Assembly: GCF_020882245.1 (NCBI RefSeq)
Contig: NC_083598.1
Span: forward strand, 36,059,858 to 36,123,857
Reading direction: 5' to 3'
Length of the DNA stretch: 64,000 bases
DNA from: Rhopalosiphum padi
Lineage: Eukaryota; Arthropoda; Insecta; Hemiptera; Aphididae
The notes under the pieces were generated by a model that was given only the letters and a program-made list of their open reading frames with translations, was not told the DNA's origin and made no database searches. A program made the translations under genes and the position numbers. Shown here one piece after another: positions 53,301 to 62,374 of the stretch. Position 1 is the stretch's first letter, and each line of letters starts with the position of its first letter.

Positions 53301-53505
53301 TTTTGGGCCCGTTTCACCTACGCGCCACTCCGGCGATTTTCCTTGTTTTCCTCGCCGGTATGAACTCAATCAATGTAAACTAAAAACGCGCGCGTACGAT
53401 GCGTAGTGGTGGTATACGGCGATATACGTCGTATACCTTCTGATTAAGGTCGTATACTCTAACTGTTGTAGTGAAATCACCAAATAATATAAAGAATAAA
53501 ACTAT
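50373..53505. other. AT-rich stretch with GC patches near 51.3-52.2 and 52.8-53.4 kb
   Basis: ATG at about 51416 opens a 25-codon frame that reads like protein but ends at TAG. A 104-codon frame at 51921-52235 is unrecognised. The 52840-53060 patch carries ACG/GAC triplet runs and an initiator-like TCAGTC near 53034. No gene supported. Confidence 0.4.
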
Positions 53506-53508
53506 TAG

Positions 53509-53802
53509 ACTATTATTATTATACCAGATAATTTTAAACCTATTTTAAATACAATCGCATCATTACCATGTTCGACAGCTGAGTGCGAAAGAGGTTTCAG
53601 CCTCTGAAATTTGAGGGCATCACTTTTAATTTCAGACGTATCAAGTTTAATGCTTATTAAAACTAACGGACCACCTATTGATGTGTTCAACTCAGAAATG
53701 TACGTGAGGTTGTGGCTAGAAGACCATCGATCAGCTGATGACAACCAATCAAGATTGAGAAGAAATGATTTAACAAAATCGGGATCCCGACAACATTTAT
53801 GA
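53509..53802 (+). pseudogene. decayed C-terminal fragment of a hAT-like transposase
   Basis: Reading from 53509 gives a C-terminal hAT dimerisation-type segment: a Leu-Pro-Cys-Ser-Thr-Ala-Glu-Cys-Glu-Arg-Gly-Phe-Ser motif at about 53560-53601, then Ser-Ser-Leu-Met-Leu-Ile-Lys and a Tyr-Val-Arg-Leu-Trp-Leu block, ending in a basic tail and TGA at 53800-53802. The A-E-C-E-R-x-F-S core is the signature of the hAT C-terminal domain, which pairs transposase subunits; aphid genomes carry many such proteins, often annotated KIAA1586-like or zinc-finger/hAT. An in-frame TGA at 53605-53607 interrupts the motif right after Phe-Ser-Leu, and several residues that normally follow are missing. The upstream frame ends at TAG 53506-53508, so the catalytic part is absent. 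The frame from 53611 onward is intact but too short to function. Confidence 0.8.
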
Positions 53803-53815
53803 AATATTTTTCAAT

Positions 53816-53823
53816 AAAATATT
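53816..53823. other. 8-bp target-site duplication, left copy
   Basis: AAAATATT, repeated exactly at 54462-54469, immediately outside the terminal repeats of the Merlin-like element. Confidence 0.8.
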
Positions 53824-53998
53824 GGTACTTGTTTGTTATCGCCCCGCCAATTAAATAAAATAAACAAAATAATAAATAAATATAAAATATGTATGTATTT
53901 TTAATAATAAAAAATTTAAAAATAAATGAATAAATATATGTTTATAAATTTAAAAAAATATGTATAAATGCATTAGTAAATAAATAATATAATTATAA

Positions 53999-54118
53999 TT
54001 ATAGTGGAGGCCAGAACTCGGATATATCTTTTAAAATGGTTTCAAATGCGTCTTGTTTTCCGAGACGTGTTCTCCACATAAATTCTGCTAAATATGATTC
54101 CAAAAAATTTTCTGTTTT
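53999..54118 (-). pseudogene. C-terminal remnant of the Merlin-like (ISXO2-domain) transposase
   Basis: In a different minus frame from the N-terminal piece, 54118-53999 encodes 39 residues ending at TAA. It contains Phe-Leu-Glu-Ser-Tyr-Leu-Ala-Glu-Phe-Met-Trp-Arg, then Asp-Ala-Phe-Glu-x-Ile-Leu and Glu-Phe-Trp-Pro-Pro. The S-Y-L-x-E-F-M-W-R motif near the end, followed by a D-x-F-x-x-I-L helix, is characteristic of the ISXO2-like transposase domain. It overlaps the N-terminal remnant, which places the deletion junction at about 54100-54130. Confidence 0.7.
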
Positions 54119-54204
54119 CTAGTTTTAACTATATTATTTTTTTGTAAAAATTTAATTGCAGTATCATTGTTAAAAACAACTGTAAGTAATTCATTAAAAT
54201 TCAT
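54088..54204 (-). pseudogene. N-terminal remnant of the Merlin-like transposase
   Basis: ATG at 54204 (minus) opens a 38-codon frame beginning MNFNELLTVVFNND, followed by Thr-Ala-Ile-Lys-Phe-Leu-Gln and a basic stretch, ending at TAG 54090-54088. The short start with a Phe-Leu-Gln helix is the layout of ISXO2/Merlin-type transposase N-termini, which then continue into a zinc-binding segment. Here that segment and the DDE core are absent. After the junction the reading frame is wrong for the C-terminal piece, so the last residues of this frame are out-of-frame sequence. Confidence 0.55.
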
Positions 54205-54479
54205 TTTATTATATAAAATAAAAAAATTAAAAATTAATTTTTCGTGTTGGTTTTAAACGAAGTCAAAGTTTAATAAAATAATGAAAGCCAGCAGCGTAAT
54301 AATATGGTTTAATATAAAATGTACAATAGTTTTTCCATTTCCCAAAATAGATCATCCATCACGAGCTAAATACGATAATTGTAGGTATAATAACGGCACA
54401 CTATATGGCGGGGCGATAAATTTTATGTGGCATACTGGCGGGGCCATAACAAACAAGTACCAAAATATTTTAGTAAAAT

Positions 54480-55000
54480 ACTTTAATAAAACAATTGTTT
54501 AGTTTTAATTTTAATTTGTACAAATGTATGTGTGTTGTGTTATTTACCCTCCCCAAAGTATTCGGGTAGACGATTATGTGTTTTTGCTACTTTAAGAGTT
54601 TAAGACACGATACCTAATGATAGTATAAATGTTTAATATTATAACTCATAGTATACCTTCTGCTTTTTTAGGACTACAGCACTGCGTATGATACGCGCCC
54701 ATGTGAAAATATCAGTAATAATTGTACTAAATTCGTAACAACCATACACAGTAACCTCAGCCACAGTCTTCTTCAGGTACATTCCATCCACTTATTATAG
54801 ATTAAAACACATATTACCTATTAATTACCTTTATATATCTACGTGTACAAGGCCCGTCCATTTCCTTATTATCTACACGGTGATGATGATAATAATAATA
54901 ATAATAATAATAATAATATGCACTGTCGTCTGTCTGTGAATACAATAATGCCAATAATAATATATATATTATATTATTCCTTTGGACGATTACCGCGCGC
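54480..55000. other. AT-rich stretch with (AAT)n microsatellite
   Basis: GAT/AAT trinucleotide tract at 54881-54917; the Asn- and Tyr-repeat frames on the two strands come from it. Nothing else supported. Confidence 0.6.
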
Positions 55001-55004
55001 AATC

Positions 55005-55610
55005 CGTTTACGCGGGCAGAGGCCGGAAGTAATTCCGCGCGCGATTGTCCGATATTGAATTTCCACTCGGTTCAATCGGCTGCCGCGGACCGGTCGGCCC
55101 TTTACATTGTTCGTTCGTGTCTCGCCCGAGACACTGCCGTACACAATCCAATATCGGCGACTCGTTTATTTATATTATTATACATATATGTATGTGCGCG
55201 CAGGCAAATGATGTGCAGTGCTTCAAAGGCGAACGCGGTCTATTTATTTCCCAGCGGGACGAGACGCGAATTCGGACGGTCGCCGCGCGCCCGCGACAAA
55301 TTGCCGGAGCTCTCGCGCGCTCCGCTGCCCGCGTACGCCTCGCCGCCGTATCTCGTCGTTTGCCACGAAGTTGTGCGTCGCTCGTCCCGTGCGTATGGTC
55401 ACATTATCGAGATAATATGCACGTGTCTCGCGTTTTAGTATTTAGTGTCCGTGGGTGGAGGGGGGGAATTCTGATTTCGTACAATTTTAATATTCACTCG
55501 TGTGCACTACGGTCATTCGGCGTTTTATGCTCTGACGGTCTGTGTCTGCCTGCACGTCCGGCGGCCGCTGAGATTCTGTTTATTTATGTAGATATTATAT
55601 TATTATAGTG
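55005..55610 (+). promoter_or_regulatory. strongest CpG-rich island; putative promoter or 5' exon region
   Basis: About 600 bp dense in CG dinucleotides (runs such as CGCCGCGCGCCCGCG), the clearest GC island in the window. Two overlapping plus frames are open across it: 187 codons at 55045-55608, which begins at TTG rather than ATG, and 127 codons at 55055-55438. The Arg/Ala/Ser-rich translations show no domain and look compositional. An AG at 55202 (GCGCGCAG) could serve as an acceptor. I read it as a promoter or untranslated first exon, but a coding exon cannot be excluded. Confidence 0.3.
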
Positions 55611-55619
55611 TACTATAAT

Positions 55620-58130
55620 AATATAATATCGTAATATACAGTGTGTGTACTACTAATAAACAAATGTGGTGATTATAAATTCATTATAATCTACGGTAAA
55701 TAAACATAACTGGTGTAACCTTGAACCGTTGCGTGGCAGCGTAGTGTGCGTTGCCTGCACAACGGAAACCCGAATTTATAGCTTTACACCTATATCACAG
55801 CTGACGTCATTATATGAAATGTATACAACGATAATATAATAATAATAATAGCAATTTTTTTCTCCAAAATTGCATTTACTCCGCGTAATAATGGACCGAA
55901 ATTATTGCTTTGCGAGCCGCTATTATTTATATATATTTATTTTTATTTATTATTATTGTCCAGTTGCTAGTTAGTTATTACTGATTAGTATATTGAATGT
56001 ATTGATTCATAAATTGAAAACCATTTACCGATTTGCTTGTTTAATTCGAAAAAACAATCACATAAATAACTACAAAGTTGTCCGATTTGAACCCGCGCAT
56101 TTTTAACGGTGGAAGTCGGTACCACGCATAGGTACTGTATGTACATATTTTTATCATATTATTATGTACAAATATACTTGTATGCAATAATTAGATTTTT
56201 AATTAAAAATAACCACAAGACGCACGAAAACTACTCGTTTTGAATTTGTCGTCGTCAATGTAGTGCACCCATTTTCAATTCCACATAAACTCGTTGAAGC
56301 TCGTGATTGTATTATTTAGCTGGCTTGAGTTAATATTATATAGGAGGTATATTATATGGGTGCTATTGTTATACCTTATACCGTTGTGGTAGAGATAATC
56401 GAATTGAAATTATTACGTTATTCTGAGAACGCGAATGATCAAAATTGAACTGTGTAGCGGAAATAAAATTGCATAATCATACTTAGCAATGCCGATAAGC
56501 GTGTGACATAAATACATAATGCAGCCGGTTGCGTTTATCAAAATATTTAGTGTGTGCATTTTGTCGTTTCATCCTATTTTCGCCGGACCCGCGTACCGCC
56601 ACCTTCGCGATCGTTCGGCGTCATATTGCCGGACGAAACCCTATACGATAATGTATTATACATTCGCCATCGAAGACTAGTTTCCATTTAAGGATATATG
56701 TTTGGTTTCGTGTTAATTTATCAATACACGTATTAATATGTTAATTATATTATATTTTTTTCATCAGTTCAATTTGTATGTGTTTCGATTGTATACGAAT
56801 AAAAATCGATTAATTATCACCGTCTATATAGGCGTATAGACGTATAGTGAGTATCTATTGCCAACAACGAAATTAAATACAAAATATTCACGTTTTTGTT
56901 TATAAACGACGTCAACAGTTTTGTTTTTATTCTACAGCAGTGAAAAATGAGAATACTTCAAACTCGAAAATAAAATAATAATATTATGATCTGCTCCAGC
57001 TTGGGGGTATAATAATATAATAATATGCTCATGCGTATAATAATACGAGTATGATATGAGATCAGTCGTAGCTTCTTTAAATGTGTCGACGAAAAGTTTT
57101 CGGTGTAGGTAGTTGGTACCTGCATAAACGTCTACATAAACGAGATACCGCAAGAATATAAAGTGATTGTATTACTATGATGAACAAAAAAAAAAAACAA
57201 AACCCCAATTTTAGCGTCGCATTAATTTATATTTTAAATGAATAATAGATGATTTCGTACATGTATTATATCATAAAATATAACCGAATACTAGAAAACC
57301 AAGAGTACATTTACTCATAAATGTTTAGTCTTGACGTTATTTACTGTAAAGATGAAAAAATAAACACAGTATAAGGTACCTTGTAAAAATGCATTTTCTT
57401 TGATATTTTCTGTTAAATTTGACAATATAAAAGTGTACATTTTATACTGCAGAGCACTTATATTTAACATAAATTATGGTCATTTAAACTTATAATGGAA
57501 TATAACTAGCACATTTTAAACATAAACGTAAAAAACTGCCCGATGCTGATTTTATAGGCCATAAATTCAAATATGTTTTTTTTTGTATAAAAAAATACAG
57601 AGGCTTTCTAAGTAACCGGTGGCTAAATCATGATCAAATTGGACGCTCAAATTATAACAAATGATAATAACACGGATCCTATTTACGTGCAGCAGTAGCA
57701 GCAGTAGCAGCATCAACAGCAATCGCTTTTGATTACACGTATTTTTTTTTTCTCCCCAAGTTCCCGACCTAATCGATTATTTCGATATTTTCGTATCCGA
57801 GAAAATATTTACGTAAAAATCGTATACGTCAGAATTACTCGATGAGATTACGTGGGTCGGACGAACAAAAACAAGGGTTCCGTCATACCTTTTAAATTTA
57901 AAAAGATCGCACCCTTTTAATGTCGTCACGGTGGCGGCCGCCCATTGCAGGGATTAGTTGTAGACGAAGAAAAATCGAACATTGTTCGAATTTGACCACC
58001 CATGCCACCGAATTTATTCATTCCGGAAGCAAAACACCACACGTACCTTTAATTTGAAAACGTCGCATTGACTACGGTTGCCGACAAACACGCACCCGTA
58101 CACCGTAATACAATAATATACGGTCCCGTC
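55620..58130. other. AT-rich stretch, GC-richer toward the 3' end
   Basis: No supported gene. A GC-richer patch at 56570-56690 holds a 46-codon open frame without ATG. CAG/TAG trinucleotides repeat at 57690-57720. From about 57880 the sequence becomes GC-richer (GGCGGCCGCCC near 57934) leading into the exon candidate at 58148. Confidence 0.45.
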
Positions 58131-58147
58131 CAAAGTCCGTCATCAAT

Positions 58148-58223
58148 ATGCCGAGGGATATACCTGTAATCGCGGAGGAAGTCACTCGCAGATTTAAACA
58201 GAAGGGCGTCTGTATATACCAAG
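58148..58223 (+). CDS. candidate first coding exon of an unidentified gene
   Basis: ATG at 58148 with A at -3 opens a 25-codon frame (MPRDIPVIAEEVTRRFKQKG, then VCIYQ) ending at CCAAG|GTAATT with GT at 58224-58225, a good donor, in phase 1. The translation is balanced in charge, not low-complexity, and sits in a GC-richer block unlike the flanks. No family recognised. Minus frames of 60-64 codons also cross the block, so the strand is not certain. No acceptor partner or downstream exon was identified in the remaining 5.8 kb. Confidence 0.28.
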
Positions 58224-58225
58224 GT

Positions 58226-59055
58226 AATTGTGAAAACATGCAATATACAAGCAAATCACATTCCCTCCTCCCGACTAAACCAACGAGTACACAACGTCTG
58301 CACCGTCCTCCATATAATATCGCAATTACTTTTCACAAAAGCATATTTATTTTTTCCACTCCCGTAACGGTATATTATCCTTATCTAATTACACGGAGCA
58401 AAAAACACGAGGGAACCCGGGAACGTGTTGTTATCGTATCGTTTAATTAATCGAAACGTACCACGTAAACGCACACTGAGTAGTATTTTTAAATATTTTA
58501 AGCGGAGAACAATATGCCATTATATTATTATATCAAAGTAATATCCGTAATTTGTATATCGAACCAAAATATCTCCTGTCATTGCAGCCGAACATATTGA
58601 GTGAGAAACAATAGGCGGATTAACGACGAACTATCGATTGTTTCCAAAATTATTAGATTAAATTTTTACATTAATTTATATATACATATAAATTATTATG
58701 CGCCAGTATCACTCAGTGTGTTATTAAAACGGCATCATGTTCTTTAACCTCTTCACTGCTCTTCTCTCTAATATAATATAGTTATAAATATTATGATGTG
58801 TTTTAACGATGATCCTTTTGGATTTAATTATTAGGAAAACATTTTCAAAAACATTTGGTGTTCAAAAATCAAATATACCTAACAAAGAAAACATTTTTGA
58901 TTCAATTGCTTAAAATCGTTAAAAAATTTTGTGATTTGGAGTATATAATATATAAAGGGTGTAAAATGTTAGTCTTATTGCTCTCTTATCTATTATTTTA
59001 TAATTTTATTCGCATTCACATTTTTTATTAATTATAAGGAATCTATTAATACAAT
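58226..59055. other. AT-rich stretch, no supported feature
   Basis: Would be intronic if the 58148 exon is real. Confidence 0.5.
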
Positions 59056-59059
59056 GTTT

Positions 59060-59142
59060 TATTAAAATCGGTCCAGTCGTGTTTTTGAGATTAGCGCGCT
59101 CAAACATACAAATTCTTCAGCTTTATACTATTAGTGTAATAG
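59060..59142 (+). repeat. probable 3' tail of an interspersed transposable element
   Basis: The phrase AAAATCGGTCCAGTCGTG, then GAGATTAGCGCG, CAAACATACAAATTCTTC and AGCTTTATACTATTAGT closely resembles a 3' tail that recurs in insect interspersed repeats (recalled, not searched). No coding body is evident upstream. Confidence 0.35.
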
Positions 59143-59149
59143 ACATAAA

Positions 59150-61795
59150 TAAGTACCTAAGGTGCCTTACTATAATATATTTTATAAGATTAATAATACA
59201 TTTACTTCATATATTTTCCTTTATTATTGCTCGTTAATTATTGAAAATTATTTGATTATTTTAACAGACTTCGTGGTACATAATAAATTTCAACATAAAA
59301 TATAAAAATATATTTAAAAAAAATAAACGAAGAATTTTGTTCCGAACGCAACATTCCGCTTACCGTTACGATTTATCGAAACGCATGAAAATAATTTCTA
59401 TACTATAATTACTGATTATTAATCAGTTATAAAAACACGACGTAAATATCACTATTTTCAGTATACGCAAATATATATTCTTAGTTTCAATGCAAACTTC
59501 ACACCACCTATTTAATAGAAATTTTAAAACCGATGTATTTCAAACCAGAAATTTACTTAAATATACATATTGCATAATTATATAAGCAACTAAGCGAGAG
59601 AAATGAATTTATCGTAGTTCAGTATCAGGTGCGCTTGTATAACTTGAGTGCGTAGAAATATATATAGGTATGTAAACTTTTCTATTACAAAACGAAAGTT
59701 GACGATTCTTTTTCATTTAGCTTTCCGAGGAAATGTACTCGGTTTGGTTTTAATAATTGAAAACTTTGTAACAGTTTCAAACAAGTTGACTCGCAACTTT
59801 CAAAAGCCTTGAGAAATTCATGAAAATTGTTAGTTTTCAATGTAGGTACCTTGTTGTAGGTACATTTAATTAGTACGCTCACTGTTATACACGAAGGGTA
59901 TTATATCAGATTTTTAATTTATTCATGCGATTCGTGATATCTGTATATTTACAGTGGAGAGCGTGTAGTTCTTGAAATCATTTCCTATTGGTGTGATATT
60001 TTAATGGATCTAGATGTAGACAAATTTTTTAGAAGGTTTATGTATATTATATTCAATTTATGTTGTCTTCAAAATTATGGTATCGTTTTTGGCACCCGTC
60101 GCGACTGAAGAGTGCGTTTATGTGTTTTTCTAATGAATTAAACTTAAATCGTATTATATTGGCGCAACTGTTTGAAAGTACTGCAAAATGACTTTAACGA
60201 TCTCTCAAAAGTCAGAAAAAGAGGGTTAAGCTCCATAAAATTACAAGGCAAGTATAAAAGTTCATCCGTCTACATAGTAATTGTTATGAAAACTTTACCT
60301 TTTTCTAAAAATAAATGTAATTGTATAGTATAATACAATAACATAATAGTTATATAAATATATACATATATATATATATATATATTTCTACGAGTTTACG
60401 TAATAGTTGGATATATTTTCAAATGTATTACGTTTAATAATATACTCGTTGAATATTGATCCACTACTTACCCATATAATACTAGTCCTTTTATAACTTT
60501 GATCTATATAATCACGATTAAACTACACGTTTATTAAATAAGTCGAGAAATCGTAACGTCATAATATGATTTTAACCTACACTTTCCGTGCATAAGATAT
60601 GTCACACTATACGAGAGATTTATGGTTTAAACAACGAATAACTCAATAAAAACAATAATATAATATATTATATAGATTAAATTATGAATATTATATACTG
60701 TTTATAAGAAGATCTCCAGTCGTAACAAAAGTATATATTCTAGAATTCTAGATTATTACGTACGTAAGGTGATAAATTATTCAAAAAATTGGTACTACTC
60801 AATGTATAGGTAGTGGTAATGTATAATATAATATATTTATCGTGCACGATATATCTGACCACTGGCAATCGAACGAAGCACATTATTTATTATTAATCGG
60901 TTCTGCGCGAGTCCCGTCGGTTTTAACAGCTCGTGAAGTTTATTTTGTCTGAGGGGATATTTCGATGCTGCACCCGTCAATAACCCTACATGCAGTGACT
61001 GTAGTTGTAATGGGCCTGCACTGGCGGACAACAGTCTATAGTGTATAGGTAGTATACCTATGTAGTTGTAAAACTATAAACTCACAACACTGTACTATAC
61101 ATTGTGTGTGGGCACGTTTTTCGGGTTGGCCGGCGCACGACATTTACACGGAAGTGTGGATTTTAATTCATAATGATATGAGACGTGTGCACTGTGTGCG
61201 GGTGCGGTTCTGATTTTTTTTTCCCGGAAAGATGTCGATTTGACGGACGGGCGGACTCAAAGGGTTGTCCGTGTTCGTGCGGTATTATATATTGTGGTGA
61301 CGCGATTGACGCTCAATACTTGGATAACATACATATACGAAACGTATGATGAGTACATATTATATATATATATATATACATACATATGTTTATTGAAAGG
61401 AAAGAGGTGTCAGGTCAAACACGACGGTCATCACATGTATATATATATATATATATAAAATCGGAGGATCACCCGCGTAGTCGAAAGGGAAAAAAAACGA
61501 AAACGAAATAATAGGAAATAATACAATCATTGTATGTGTCTGCCGCAGCGATTCTACAATATGACACGGTAGGTTATATTTCCCAGTGTACACGAGATGT
61601 ATCTGTGTGCGCGAGCGCTATATATAAGTCTACCGCGTGCATCGTGGGCCAAATCACTCGGCTTTTATGTACGAGTATAGGATACAAGTTGGTTCACTGA
61701 GCATGCTCAATCCCATTTTTCTTTTCATAATGTATTTGTTCGAATTCAGATATTTGACAATTTTAAGTATAGGTAGGTATAATATAATATATATA
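59150..61795. other. AT-rich stretch with (AT)n tracts and unrecognised open frames
   Basis: Two minus frames, 59685-59882 and 60837-61031 (the latter beginning at TTG, Leu/Gln/Ala-rich and free of repeats), read somewhat like protein but match nothing I know and lack splice context. (AT)n tracts are at about 60363-60387, 61359-61378 and 61437-61456. Confidence 0.4.
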
Positions 61796-61799
61796 TATA

Positions 61800-62374
61800 T
61801 GTTACTGTGGATGTCCGCAATTTGTGAGTGCTGACAATCATCTAGTGAATGTCGACATACACCTATACTAAATTGGTGAATGTTGAAAAATTAAAATAAT
61901 ATAGTACTATAGACAATAATATAAAATCACTTTTATTAATTATGATTATTATTATTGAACAATATTATACCTGTATTAATAATTTAAATTATGATTATTT
62001 TGCCATACAAAAATTATTATTTTAAAAAAACGGCGAAAATTATTCTATTTATTGCAACATGCAGACAAACTATCATGACATTTTGAACTGCATAAAATGC
62101 CAACATTTCTACAACCACACTTTTTTGTGGTGCGCTTTGTTTTACAATTACATCATGTATAGGTAGGTACTAAAATATTAGAAAGATCAGATTAAATAAT
62201 ATCGGCATTACCAACATTCATCAATATCGTTATATAAATGTCGACATTCGCTAGTAAATGTTTACAAACAGTACAAATTTAATCAATATGCCAACATTCA
62301 CCAACGACTTTGGTATATGACGACATTAACCGGTGACTGCCAGCACTCACCAATTGCGGACATTTGCAGTAACA
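61800..62374 (-). mobile_element. non-autonomous DNA transposon with ~95-bp TIRs and a Cys-rich coding remnant (Ginger-like?)
   Basis: The left end (61800-61894) and the reverse complement of the right end (62281-62374) align over about 95 bp, starting TGTTACTG, then GTCCGCAATT and a repeated GTGAATGT-type motif. The tips are TGT...ACA. Inside, the minus strand carries a remnant coding a Cys-rich tail. Eight copies of a motif near GRTGAATGTYGNCAT are spread through both ends. No target duplication is visible; the left flank is an (AT)n tract that may have overwritten it. Long TIRs, TGT(N)R tips and a Cys-rich integrase tail would fit the Ginger group of integrase-type transposons, but without the integrase core that stays an inference. 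Confidence 0.72.
62045..62152 (-). pseudogene. remnant of a Cys-rich (CXC-like) transposon protein C-terminus
   Basis: Thirty-five codons are open between an in-frame TGA (upstream) and TAG 62047-62045. They carry the pattern C-x-C, nine residues, C-x-C, six residues, C, three residues, C-H, six residues, C-C-N-K-stop. Such short CXC-like, zinc-binding tails sit at the extreme C-terminus of integrase-type transposon proteins (in insects often annotated KRAB-A domain-containing protein 2-like). All eight cysteines and the terminal stop are kept although the rest of the gene is gone. Confidence 0.6.

Larger units (their letters stand above)
53824..54461 (-). mobile_element. internally deleted Merlin-like (IS1016/ISXO2-type) DNA transposon, 638 bp
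   Basis: Perfect-length 26-bp terminal inverted repeats (53824-53849, GGTACTTGTTTGTTAT then CGCCCCGCCA; 54436-54461 in reverse complement) differ at one base. They are flanked by an exact 8-bp duplication, AAAATATT. A partial second copy of the inner repeat (TGGCGGGGCGATAA) lies at 54406-54419. The minus strand carries the two ends of a transposase frame with the middle missing. Merlin elements use a DDE transposase related to bacterial IS1016 and are reported to make 8-9 bp duplications, which fits. The element cannot encode an active enzyme and would have needed one supplied in trans. Confidence 0.82.

Noticed and set aside
56080..56130. Minus-strand GGTTCAAATC, resembling a tRNA B box
   Set aside because: No A box at the right distance and no cloverleaf pairing could be drawn.
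60837..61031. Minus-strand 64-codon frame with Leu/Gln/Ala-rich, repeat-free translation
   Set aside because: It starts at TTG, has no in-frame ATG upstream and no recognised family; kept only as a note.
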